From positions 1 through 39,834 of the forward strand of contig SICV01000007.1 of NCBI GenBank assembly GCA_009694725.1: 39,834 nt of DNA, read 5' to 3'. The notes under the pieces were generated by a model. It did no database searches. It saw only the letters and a list, made by a program, of their open reading frames with translations, and was not told the origin of the DNA. The stretch is from Candidatus Pacearchaeota archaeon (GTDB lineage Archaea > Nanobdellota > Nanobdellia > Pacearchaeales > GW2011-AR1). A program made the translations under genes and the position numbers. Position 1 is the stretch's first letter; each line of letters begins with the position of its first letter. This document shows, piece by piece, positions 5,773 to 14,939 of this stretch.

Positions 5773-6080
5773 AAGCGGTTACATCTGAACATTACTTATT
5801 TTTGTGGCTATTAGTGGTCGCGCGCTCACTCCTCGAAATTCTTGGAATTTACACGCCGACTCTATCAACGTCATCTTCTTTGACGGCCTATGTTGTCTCG
5901 TCTTACGGATGGCTTCGTTCTTAGATGCTTTCAGAACTTATCCACACAATGCGTAGCTGCTGGGCCTACTTCATAATAACCCATACACCAGAGGCATCCG
6001 ACTACCGTTCCTCTCGTACTAGATAGTCGTTCCATTCAGACAACTGCGCGCCTAATAGATATCATACAAACTGTCTCGCG

Positions 6081-6438
6081 TATATTAGTCAACGATTATG
6101 TTTTTTCGTTGTATGGACTATACCTTCATCTTCACACTTCTTAGATAGTTATGTGAAGAGATCAGCGTCTTACCTGTTTATTCCAGGTCTAGATTTTCAT
6201 TGGAACTGACGGTTCCTCATCTAAGTCTCTACGGGGTCAATTACGACTTCCCTCGGGGTTGCCATCTTATCTTTTGGATACAAAGGGTCCACCGATACAG
6301 ACATGCATCAACATGTCTGTCCTCCCACTCTTGCGAATGAGAGGTATGAGCTGATTATATTTTTCATGCAATCACTTGCATGCAACGCCGCTGTTTTTGA
6401 TAGTTGCGATTCGATACGGGTTTTCGTTGCTTTCTTTA
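6081..6438 (-). ncRNA. Group I intron in 23S rRNA at the L2593 site
   Basis: Flanking exon AACGT (minus 6443-6439) and CGCGAGACAG (6080-6071) form helix 93 with a GCGA tetraloop once joined, placing the insertion after E. coli U2593. Core elements on the minus strand are Q GGCAACCCCGAGGGAAG (6263-6247), R CCGTAGAGACTTAGATG (~6234-6218) and S GAAGGTATAGTCC (6127-6115). P7 is GACT/AGTC. The guide sequence GCGTT (6388-6384) pairs with exon AACGT, giving the U-G wobble of P1. Perfect peripheral hairpins include CATGCAA/TTGCATG and ACAGACATG/CATGTCTGT. About 358 bases leave no room for an endonuclease. The inferred last base is A, not the usual G. Confidence 0.85.
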
Positions 6439-7061
6439 ACGTTCTTAACCCAGCTAACGATCCCTTTTAATGCGTGAACTCCGACACCCTTGGTTGCTTA
6501 TGCACAACCAGGATAGGAAGAGCCGACAGCGATGTACCAAACCGCGCCGTCAATATGAACTATCGGGCGCGACAAGCCTGTTATCCTTGAGGTACCTTTT
6601 CTGTCACACACAGGTCCTAGTAAAAAACCATGTGGGGTCGCTAAGCCCGACTTTCGTCTCTGCACCCCGTGCTGTGGGGAGTACAGTCAGGTAAGCTTTT
6701 GCCTTCGCACTCAACGCTAGATTTCCAACCTAGCTGAGCTTACCATATAGGCCCTGCCGATATCTTTTCGGCAGGGTGCCGCCCCAGCCAAACTGCCCGC
6801 CTGATGGTGTCCCCTCCCGGGTGAGCAACGGTATTCGATATGGGTAGTGTTACATTGGTGCCGAAGCTCCTACCTACGCTATGCATATCAAGTACAGTTA
6901 CAACAACAAGTTGCAGTAAAGGTCTACAAGGTCTCCGCTTCCCATTAGGCGTCACCGGCATTTTCACCGGTCAGTGAGTTCAGAAGGTTCTGGTTGGGGA
7001 CAGTGAACACCACGTTAAACCATTCATGCACGTCACCATTCAGATGACAAGGCATTACGCT

Positions 7062-7443
7062 CAACATTGTTACTGTCATTAGTATTTTACCAATGATGGA
7101 ATATCATTTCTGATATTCTCTCCATATCACTATGAAGTTCGGAACATATCTTATTACAAATATATTTTGTAATTCGAGCGTATGTTCTCTGAGGATTGTT
7201 CTTACAAAAAATAAGAACTCTTTCCTGCTGATTATCTCTCCATTTCGATTTTTAGATTTTTATTCTCTCACGAAAATAAAATACTACGAAACTTCCTCAA
7301 GACGTTCCAGCATATAGCTCAATTTATTCAATTTGTTTAACTCGCATATTTTAATTCTGCTCTACTGAATATCATTTTTCTCTACGAAGCCTTGATCGTC
7401 TTTCATTTCTGAAATCCGTAAGGCAGTTTGAATGTTTCATTCA
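7062..7443 (-). ncRNA. Group I intron in 23S rRNA at the L1931 site
   Basis: The exons CTTAAGGT (ending 7444) and AGCGTAATGCC (from 7061) restore the universal AAGGUAGCG, placing the insertion after E. coli U1931. The intron begins at 7443 and ends in G (7062), as group I introns do. Core elements on the minus strand: P ATGCTGGAACG (7313-7303), Q AATCAGCAGGAAAG (7233-7220), R CCTCAGAGAACATACGC (7194-7178) and S AAGATATGTTCC (7152-7141). P7 pairs GAACAT with ATGTTC, a covariation from the common GACTA/TAGTC. The guide GCCTTA (7424-7419) pairs with exon TAAGGT, with the U-G wobble. There is no endonuclease frame in its 382 bases. Confidence 0.92.
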
Positions 7444-9242
7444 ACCTTAAGAGCCTCATAGATAGGCCCGCCGTTTGATGGGTCTTAGCTCCCTTGAAAA
7501 GGAGTTTGAAACACCACCACTGGGCAGGTCTCACCGATTATACTAGTCCTTTCGGATTTGCAATCGGCTACGTTTTTGATAAACAGTCGGGCGTTCCTTG
7601 TTATTGCAATCTACAAATGCCTTCTACATATCAAAGACAATCATAGACACCCCTTCTACCGAAGCTACGGGGCCAAATATGCCGAGTTCCCTCAACCAGG
7701 TTACACCTTTCACGTCTTAGCCTTCTCAGCTAGAGCACCAGTGTTAGTTCTCGGTACAGCTATCCAACACAAAGGTATTCTCTTTTCATGGACTCTAGGA
7801 GTCCGTGGGTCGCCTGACATTCATTCACTGCGATCGTAGCATTACGCTCCCGCAGTTTCAAATGGCACATACCTTCCGGTATGCCACATATCCCTAAGCA
7901 AAAAATACCATATAAGCGTTGTTAGTTCCGGAATATTAACCGGATGTCCATCGTCGTACGCAGTTAAGATACAACTTAGGGGCTGACTAACCCTTGGTTA
8001 AACGATAGTGCCAAGGAAACCTTGCTCTTTCGACGCTTTCCGTTCTCAGGAAAATCAGATCTTACTTCCGCCAAGATTCTTATTTCGCATCGCTCCATCG
8101 TGTCTCTCGACAGGACTTCTGCGCAATGCGAACACCTGTATACCAGAATAGTCTTACGACTACCTCCGGAGTATCGGTGACATGCTTAGCCCCGTCCATC
8201 TTCGACGCCTCGAACCTCAATAGGTGAGCTGTTACGCTTTCTTTAAATGATGGCTGCTTCTAAGCCTACATCCCTAGTGTCTCAGGGTCAAGACAATCTT
8301 TGTTACACTTAGCATGCACTGAGGGACCTTAACTCCGGTCTCCCTTGTTCGGGTCTTCGAACGGTACCTTACGCACCGCCCGCCACTCCTCCAGTATGCA
8401 GCACGCACGTTCTGAGTTGGAAGAAAACCCCGTACCGAAACCGGTCTGCAGGTTTTATCCGTACTGTACCACGCATGCGAAGCACTGGAAGGCTATACTG
8501 AGGCATATTTCTACAGGAACAAGCCATCGCCAGATTAGATTGGCTTTTCACCCCTACTCGCAAATCATCCAAGTGCATGTACACAACACTAGTTCGAACG
8601 TCCATTCTCCTTTCGAAGAACTTCCTTCTGCTCACGAGTAAATCATCTGGCTTCGTGTCTCCCGCCGGTGACTCACGCCCTTTCGGACTCGCTTTCGCTT
8701 CGACTTCATTCATTAATCTTGCCACGAGCGTGAACTCCTTGGCTCATTTTTCAACACGCACGTTACGACATCGTAATGCCGTAACCAGCTGTAACTACGA
8801 GATTTCAAGTCTTTTAACCCTCGATTAAGAGTACTTTTCAGCTTTCCCTTACGGTACTGTTCGCTATCGGACTTGGATCAATATTTAGGGTTGGCGATTA
8901 CTCTCGCCGTATTCGGACCTCCAATCTAGGGGGCCCTACTCTTTTAGAGCTCGACATACCGATTTCGTTTACGAGACTTTCACTCTCTGCAGTGCTTCAT
9001 TCCAGAAGACTTCAACTCATCGGCGCAGTCTCCTGCTCCACCACATCTCTGCCGTCGTTTCCAACGGAGATTCAGTTTGCCCTCTTCCCTGTTCGCTCGC
9101 TGCTACTAAGGGAATCACGTTATGTTTTCTTTTCCTACCGGTACTAAGATGTTTCAATTCCCGGCGTGCGCATGCTTCTCAGCATGTATGCGTTTTCGCA
9201 TTCGGAGATCTTGGGTTCAATGCCTGCATGCGGCTCCCCCAA

Positions 9243-9273
<31 letters not shown>

Positions 9274-9316
9274 AATCCAAACCAAGCTATCCTTCTCAAT
9301 AGTGTATAGTAAGTGA

Positions 9317-9579
9317 TACATAAAAATTATGTATCTATCTGTTCTGATGTAACCTTCTTCTCTTCTCACAATATAAATTATGGGAACAGATTCTTGCCTT
9401 CCTCCGTGCTTCATTGACTATGCTCTGCCAGATACGCCACCAAAGGTAGCGCACCCTTCAGGCTTTTTACAGCCCTAATGTTTAGCGTCATCCCTGACGT
9501 TGTGATGTTAGGGTCTTTTCTTGACCTCGTGTTTTAATTCCCGACGGAATTTCACTTGTGGTGAATATGATGTGTGAAG
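9317..9579 (-). other. 23S leader region
   Basis: Contains the inner (9341-9354) and outer (9391-9412) 5' arms of the 23S processing stem. The hairpin GATACATAA/TTATGTATC lies between the mature end and the inner arm. Two further stem-loops follow: CGCTACC-TTT-GGTGGCG (about 9440-9456), and a long one near 9470-9513 with outer arms CCCTAA/TTAGGG and inner CGTCA-GGGA-TGACG. No gene is supported here. Confidence 0.6.
9391..9412. repeat. 23S processing stem, 5' arm
   Basis: Reverse complement of 5751-5772 over 22 bases without mismatch; see that entry. The asymmetry between outer and inner helices (36 bases on this side, 4 on the other) is notable. Confidence 0.85.
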
Positions 9580-9777
9580 TTACTCGTAGCGAATCTGGTA
9601 ATTACCTCTGTCCCAGATACTTCCAGTAACATGAATAATACGTTCCCTTACTTCAGAAAGTGTTTGATGTGCGACGCGTAATGCGTCACGCATCACCCAT
9701 TCATTGAGATGTCCCTCTTCGGAAACTTCTCGTGTGGTTCCTTTCTGCTGTATGGTGACGGTGTATTGTTCTGTCAT
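9580..9777 (-). CDS. Possible 65-aa protein in the 16S-23S spacer
   Basis: A frame from ATG 9777 to 9580 lies between tRNA-Ala and the 23S gene, on the rRNA strand. Its translation looks protein-like: a strand (QYTVTIQQKG), a long amphipathic helix (EEGHLNEWVMRDALRVAHQTL) and a beta hairpin (IIHVTGSIWDRGNYQIRYE). A longer start at 9807 would begin inside a perfect 9-bp hairpin (9796-9814) and is less likely. No TATA box at the usual 22-base distance and no clear ribosome-binding site are seen, so translation would have to come from the rRNA transcript. It could be a chance frame. Family unknown. Confidence 0.35.
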   Translation of the reverse strand: MTEQYTVTIQQKGTTREVSEEGHLNEWVMRDALRVAHQTLSEVRERIIHVTGSIWDRGNYQIRYE

Positions 9778-9858
9778 AGTGTTGTGTGATTTCGAATCCA
9801 CTTTCAAAGTGGATCCGCCTTGTTACGATTCTCGAGAAGTCTGTTCCCGTTAAGGAAC

Positions 9859-9929
9859 TGGACCCACCGAGAATCGAACTCGGAGCCTCTGATTGCAAAT
9901 CAGATGTTTTACCATTAGACTATGGGCCC
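9859..9929 (-). tRNA. tRNA-Ala (anticodon TGC)
   Basis: Acceptor GGGCCCA pairs with TGGGTCC and includes the G3-U70 pair that identifies alanine tRNAs. The anticodon stem TCTGA/TCAGA encloses TTTGCAA, giving anticodon TGC. The T arm is CCGAG/CTCGG around TTCGATT. Discriminator A; no CCA encoded. Its place between 16S and 23S is the usual archaeal one. One D-stem pair is mismatched (C12-A23). Confidence 0.93.
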
Positions 9930-10043
9930 GCGTAGAGAACCGAGGTTCCCTGACGCTTCACCCTCCTTGACGGAGAATGTTACGTCGATAAACACGCCTC
10001 TTTACCAGAAGCTGTTTGTCTTAACGGACTTTTGTCTGAACGG

Positions 10044-10051
10044 TATTTAAG
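10044..10051 (-). promoter_or_regulatory. Possible spacer promoter for tRNA-Ala/23S
   Basis: Minus-strand CTTAAATA directly after the GATTGCCG/CGGCAATC hairpin, about 115 bases before tRNA-Ala. It matches other TATA boxes here (for example that of the DUF2157 operon), suggesting that tRNA-Ala and 23S could be transcribed apart from 16S. Confidence 0.45.
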
Positions 10052-10155
10052 ATTGCCGGTGACGGCAATCATTTACGTTGATACCATTCACGTCAAGGAA
10101 CGTGAGTTCCTTGAGCGTGCAAAACACGAGTTGTTACACATCGTGTTTTTCATGT

Positions 10156-10175
10156 TGTAGATGAGCGATCTATAC
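10156..10175. repeat. 16S processing stem, 3' arm
   Basis: Perfect 20-base reverse complement of 11868-11887 across the 16S gene; the arms pair in the precursor and mark the 16S excision point. Confidence 0.85.
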
Positions 10176-10231
10176 GTCGCAAAGATCGTGACCAAAAACT
10201 TCTGCCATCACTAGTGTTAAATTTTAAATTT

Positions 10232-11678
<1,447 letters not shown>

Positions 11679-11990
11679 ATCATCATGTGATGATTTGTTA
11701 CAATGCAATTTAATGCATGGAGAAAAGTTGTAACGTTCACTCGTCCTCCATTCTGGACGGCTTTGGTTTTTGATAAGGAATATTTAAAGTTCCTCAGACC
11801 ACTTAATTACACAATAAATTATGTAATTAATTGTTAGATCATTTGTTATATTTTATATTATAAGAAGTATAGATCGCTCATCTACATCATACCATTACCG
11901 AGCGTACAATGCGTTGGTAAAAACCGCACTGTTATTGGTAAGGCACTCATGAATGTTACCATTGTAAGTAGAGTGAGGCTGTGAGAGGGC
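11679..11990 (-). other. 16S leader
   Basis: Transcribed leader from the promoter at 11991-11998 to the 16S start. It contains the 5' arm of the processing stem (11868-11887), hairpin CATCA/TGATG at 11681-11692, AT-rich hairpins near 11810-11830 and no protein gene. Confidence 0.6.
11868..11887. repeat. 16S processing stem, 5' arm
   Basis: Perfect 20-base reverse complement of 10156-10175. Confidence 0.85.
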
Positions 11991-11998
11991 TATATAAA
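11991..11998 (-). promoter_or_regulatory. TATA box of the rRNA operon
   Basis: Minus-strand TTTATATA preceded by CGAAACC, a plausible TFB-binding element. Transcription should start near 11968, giving a leader of about 290 bases. An exact 20-base element lies 20 bases upstream. Confidence 0.75.
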
Positions 11999-12018
11999 GG
12001 TTTCGTCGGTGAAGTGTG

Positions 12019-12038
12019 TTTTTGTCGACGAGGAATTA
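12019..12038 (+). repeat. 20-base element, copy 2 (upstream of the rRNA promoter)
   Basis: Identical to 3604-3623. Its last three bases are the stop codon of the GDYXXLXY gene on the other strand, so it straddles the gene end and the rRNA upstream region. Confidence 0.6.
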
Positions 12039-12551
12039 ACTTTTATATGAAATGTTTCTATAACTCATTTCTATCGGTTTTCCATCACGCACTAATTCTT
12101 TGATCCGTGCTTGTCCGGAAGAGTCTATTTTCACTTTTACCTGCACATTTTGTGTTGAAAATTGCGCACCCCGTTCAAAGAAATATTGTTCAATGCCATA
12201 TTGTAATGTTGCTTGATTGCCTGAGACTCGCTCAACGGTTCCTTTGATGAATAAGCCAGACTTTGGTTTTTCCGTCGATACTTTTGTCAGACGAGCAATT
12301 CCTTCTGCATCATCTTTAAGTGAAACATAGAGTATGTTTCCGATTGAAACATTTTCTTTTTCGAGAGTGCCAATTTCATATCTAATGATAATATATTGTC
12401 CACGTAGAGGGTCGAAGGGATCAATCGGTTGTGTTGCAAGCGTTGCTTCTGCTCCGGTGAGTAAGGGCATTCCGAGATAGAGCCCGAACCCTGCAAGTAT
12501 TCCCAATAACACTACTAACCCTATAATCAATTTCGTATATGCTGGATTCAT
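12036..12551 (-). CDS. GDYXXLXY-family membrane-anchored protein
   Basis: One N-terminal membrane helix (residues 8-34) is followed by an extracytoplasmic domain. The family signature is clear at residues 43-59: PIDPFDPLRGQYIIIRYEI, a variant of the PxDPRxxxRGDYxxLxY motif, with the second motif YGIEQYFFERG near residue 118. These small proteins almost always stand next to DUF2157 proteins, as here: the start overlaps the DUF2157 stop by one base. The function of the pair is not established. The stop codon lies inside the 20-base repeat upstream of the rRNA promoter. Confidence 0.85.
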   Translation of the reverse strand: MNPAYTKLIIGLVVLLGILAGFGLYLGMPLLTGAEATLATQPIDPFDPLRGQYIIIRYEIGTLEKENVSIGNILYVSLKDDAEGIARLTKVSTEKPKSGLFIKGTVERVSGNQATLQYGIEQYFFERGAQFSTQNVQVKVKIDSSGQARIKELVRDGKPIEMSYRNISYKS

Positions 12552-14020
12552 TACTTCTTTCCTGCTTTTTCTAATAACGAGTTACGCCATTTTTCCAAAA
12601 GCCATCCACCCACAAGTAACAGAACTCCACCCGATATGAACATTAAAGAAAGACTCAAATAACCCTCAAGATCCATAATGAATCCAATGTATCGTGTAAT
12701 AATATCAAGCGCGAAGAAGCTAATTCCTAAATTGACCAACGCAGGATTATTGAAGCGTGTTCCATGCCCGAGGGTAAGTAAAATCATTCCCAGTAGCACG
12801 AGATTTCCAACTATCCAGACAAACCATTCTGTTCCTGAAAGAGACCGATTACTTCCATAACCCCAATAACCCCCATTATCTGGAGACCAACTACATTCTT
12901 CTCGTACTGTACACGAAGTACGATCATTAACATACTTTTCACAGGGGTTTACTCTTGGAAGAAGGTCAAATGGAGTCTCTGGATAACAATGGCCATTAGT
13001 ATCGCTTGTCACGCCATCTAGGTTACTATCGCTTTGCCAGCTACACGAAAGTTTTGTTGGAGCAGTAGCGCATTCTGTTTTGTTAAGGCCAAAACAAGAA
13101 AGTTCTTGACATTGAGCATCTTTGAGAAGACATCGATCTGAAGCTGCAGTACATTGTGCTGAATTGAACTGATAACAGCTTTTTTCATAACATTGTCCTG
13201 ATGTGCCAGTTAGTATGGCAGTAAGGAGAATAAAAATACTAAGCGCTATGAAAATGCCTAATGCGCTGAGTAATTCGCGAGCGTCGATAGCATTTTTCTT
13301 CGTCGTGCCGATAATGCCTGCTGCAACAGTTGCAAGCATACCGAGTGAAAGAATGATGAGAAGTATGCCCTGTCCTGTCCCGAGGGAAAATCCAAATGCC
13401 CAGAGCATAGGTTGGAGCGTTTGGAAGCTAAGAATATAGGAGAATGCAAGTAAGTATGCAAATGTCCACCATTTGTAGATATTCGCAAAGGCATGATCTT
13501 GTGTTCGATGCACTAATGAAAGCCCGTAGAGTAATCCCCCCATAAGAAGATAGAGTAATGCCAGATACCCTGGCGAGAAATCAAATGACTCTTCAAATGC
13601 AATAAATTGATTGAAGAGCCAGGTACCTACTTCAACCAAGCCTAAAATGAGACTTGCGGGTGAAGCAAACATGTATGCAGCAATGAGGACTCCGATGAAA
13701 GAGATAAGTTGTAAGTTTGCCATCCCTTGAACCGAAGCGTCAGTTGCAAAAATTTGTGCGATCAGGAAGACGCTGAGTGTAAAGAGTGCACTTCCTAACA
13801 AAATGATTGCGCCACCTACTTTTGGATACTCATGTTCACGCAAAACTACGCCTCCAACGTAGGTTCCAGTAGTGAGGCCCACCAAGATAAGAATCTTAAG
13901 AAAAGCGGGGATCGTTGCCCAGTTCCATGCAAGCAGCCAGGCAATTCCGACTGCAATAAGTATCGCACCAATCACGGCAATTAATTGGCCGAATGATGTT
14001 TCACCTCGTTGAGAACGCAT
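12551..14020 (-). CDS. DUF2157-type 12-helix membrane protein with a Cys-rich loop
   Basis: The N-terminal half carries the DUF2157 pattern (ILIAVGIAWLLAWNWATIP, then KILILVGLTTGTYVGG and GGAIILLGSALFTLSVFLIAQIF). I count about nine helices, then a soluble loop at roughly residues 273-378 holding 12 cysteines in repeated Q-C/S-C/E-C steps (AQC, LSC, TEC, EECSW), then three more helices. The Cys loop is unlike ordinary DUF2157 proteins and suggests a disulfide-bonded exterior module. It forms an operon with the GDYXXLXY gene; a TATA box at 14042-14049 is 22 bases before the ATG. Function unknown. Confidence 0.8.
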   Translation of the reverse strand: MRSQRGETSFGQLIAVIGAILIAVGIAWLLAWNWATIPAFLKILILVGLTTGTYVGGVVLREHEYPKVGGAIILLGSALFTLSVFLIAQIFATDASVQGMANLQLISFIGVLIAAYMFASPASLILGLVEVGTWLFNQFIAFEESFDFSPGYLALLYLLMGGLLYGLSLVHRTQDHAFANIYKWWTFAYLLAFSYILSFQTLQPMLWAFGFSLGTGQGILLIILSLGMLATVAAGIIGTTKKNAIDARELLSALGIFIALSIFILLTAILTGTSGQCYEKSCYQFNSAQCTAASDRCLLKDAQCQELSCFGLNKTECATAPTKLSCSWQSDSNLDGVTSDTNGHCYPETPFDLLPRVNPCEKYVNDRTSCTVREECSWSPDNGGYWGYGSNRSLSGTEWFVWIVGNLVLLGMILLTLGHGTRFNNPALVNLGISFFALDIITRYIGFIMDLEGYLSLSLMFISGGVLLLVGGWLLEKWRNSLLEKAGKK

Positions 14021-14041
14021 ACTATGTTGAGATAGAGAGTG

Positions 14042-14049
14042 TATTTAAG
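14042..14049 (-). promoter_or_regulatory. TATA box of the DUF2157 operon
   Basis: Minus-strand CTTAAATA, 22 bases before the ATG at 14020, just before the S2 stop at 14052. Confidence 0.7.
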
Positions 14050-14051
14050 GG

Positions 14052-14843
14052 TTACTTCGGAGGTGTAAGAGAATCCCAGTTTTCAATAAAGTCCTGGACT
14101 TTGACTTCGGTTGTGATACCGTTGGTTTCACAATATTGTTTTGTCATTAAGTAAAGCATGATTCCGAGCGATTTTGCGGATTTGTTGTTACCCGGTAAGA
14201 TCTTGGCGATACCCTGAGTGAAATTGTTGGTGTCACAGATGGAGAGGACAGGGACGTGTACTCTTCGTGCGTCTTGGAGCGCATTTTTATCTAACCAAGG
14301 ATCGGCAATCACCACTAATTTTGTTTCGAAGAAATTTTCAAGGTTTGTGTTTGTCAGAATGCCTGCAGGATATTTCTTCGTAAAGATACGAACACCTGTA
14401 ATTTCAGCAAATTTTACCGCAGCTTTCCACCCTGCTTCTCGTTTACAGACAAAAATCATGTCTTCAGCTTTGAATTGTACAAAATAGGCAAGTGCTTCAC
14501 GGATTTTTTGATCGAGCATTGCAGTATTAAAGACTGCAAGCCCATCTGCACGTCGACGATACACATATTTACGCATATCGGGTGTGATGACACGAGTGCC
14601 TAGATGAATGGATGCTTTCAAATAATCGTCCATTGGAACTAGTGTGTTTTCTGCAACTTCCTCTTCGTCCTTTACTTTCTTTTTGAGGTCAATATTTTTA
14701 ACATCTTCAACTGCCCCTTCGAGTTTTTTTGCCTTTTCGAGAAGTTTTGCAAGTTTTGCTTTCTTCTCTGCAGGAGAGAGTGTTGGAACTGGCTGTTGCT
14801 CAGTAGGTATTTCTTGCACGTCGGTCTTTGTGGTTTTTGCCAT
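14052..14843 (-). CDS. rps2: Small-subunit ribosomal protein uS2 with N-terminal extension
   Basis: The uS2 fold starts near residue 72 with DDYLKASIHLGTRVITPDMRKYVYRRRADGLAVFN, and continues with VVIADPWLDKNALQDARRVHVPVLSICDTNN at about residues 175-207, all family hallmarks. uS2 is one of the last proteins to join the 30S subunit. The first ~65 residues are an added Lys/Glu/Ala-rich, probably helical extension. The gene stands outside the large ribosomal operon and has a structured leader (14865-14901), unusual here, which could serve autoregulation. Confidence 0.96.
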   Translation of the reverse strand: MAKTTKTDVQEIPTEQQPVPTLSPAEKKAKLAKLLEKAKKLEGAVEDVKNIDLKKKVKDEEEVAENTLVPMDDYLKASIHLGTRVITPDMRKYVYRRRADGLAVFNTAMLDQKIREALAYFVQFKAEDMIFVCKREAGWKAAVKFAEITGVRIFTKKYPAGILTNTNLENFFETKLVVIADPWLDKNALQDARRVHVPVLSICDTNNFTQGIAKILPGNNKSAKSLGIMLYLMTKQYCETNGITTEVKVQDFIENWDSLTPPK

Positions 14844-14864
14844 TGTAAATGTTATATAAGTAGG

Positions 14865-14901
14865 GCAGGAGTTGTTCCCAATTATTGCAGTGGGTACCTG
14901 C
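14865..14901 (-). promoter_or_regulatory. Stem-loop in the S2 leader
   Basis: In the minus-strand leader, GCAGG pairs with CCTGC and, inside, CCCA pairs with TGGG, leaving an asymmetric internal loop (TA against AACAACT). It is 22 bases before the S2 start codon. A TATA box at 14853-14860 would be too close to the ATG, so transcription probably starts upstream and includes this element. Confidence 0.4.
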
Positions 14902-14929
14902 TAAATATATACTTCTTGTATGAAAGTGG

Positions 14930-14937
14930 TATATAAA
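14930..14937 (-). promoter_or_regulatory. Probable TATA box of S2
   Basis: Minus-strand TTTATATA just after the upstream gene's stop; predicts a leader of about 65 bases. A second AT-rich candidate lies at 14903-14912. Confidence 0.45.
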
Positions 14938-14939
14938 GC

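Larger units (their letters stand above)
9930..10231 (-). other. 16S trailer and 16S-tRNA spacer
   Basis: No gene. It holds the 3' arm of the 16S processing stem (10156-10175) and several strong hairpins: AACACGA/TCGTGTT (~10115-10150), CAAGGAAC/GTTCCTTG (~10094-10113) and GATTGCCG/CGGCAATC (10051-10070). A TATA-like box follows directly at 10044-10051. Confidence 0.6.

Noticed and set aside
6081-7443. The two 23S inserts as ordinary archaeal bulge-helix-bulge introns or expansion segments
   Set aside because: Group I P, Q, R, S elements and guide pairings are readable in both, and both interrupt near-invariant core sequence, where expansion segments do not occur.
7062-7443. Insertion at the L1923 (I-CeuI) position
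   Set aside because: Counting from the helix 69 sequence places the junction after U1931, eight bases further on.
8345-8828. Several long frames on both strands in the 23S and 16S genes (also 10833-11388)
   Set aside because: They fall on conserved rRNA sequence and have no protein character or promoters.
9859-9929. Spacer tRNA read as tRNA-Cys (GCA)
   Set aside because: A five-pair anticodon stem with a seven-base loop gives TGC, and the acceptor has the alanine G3-U70 pair.
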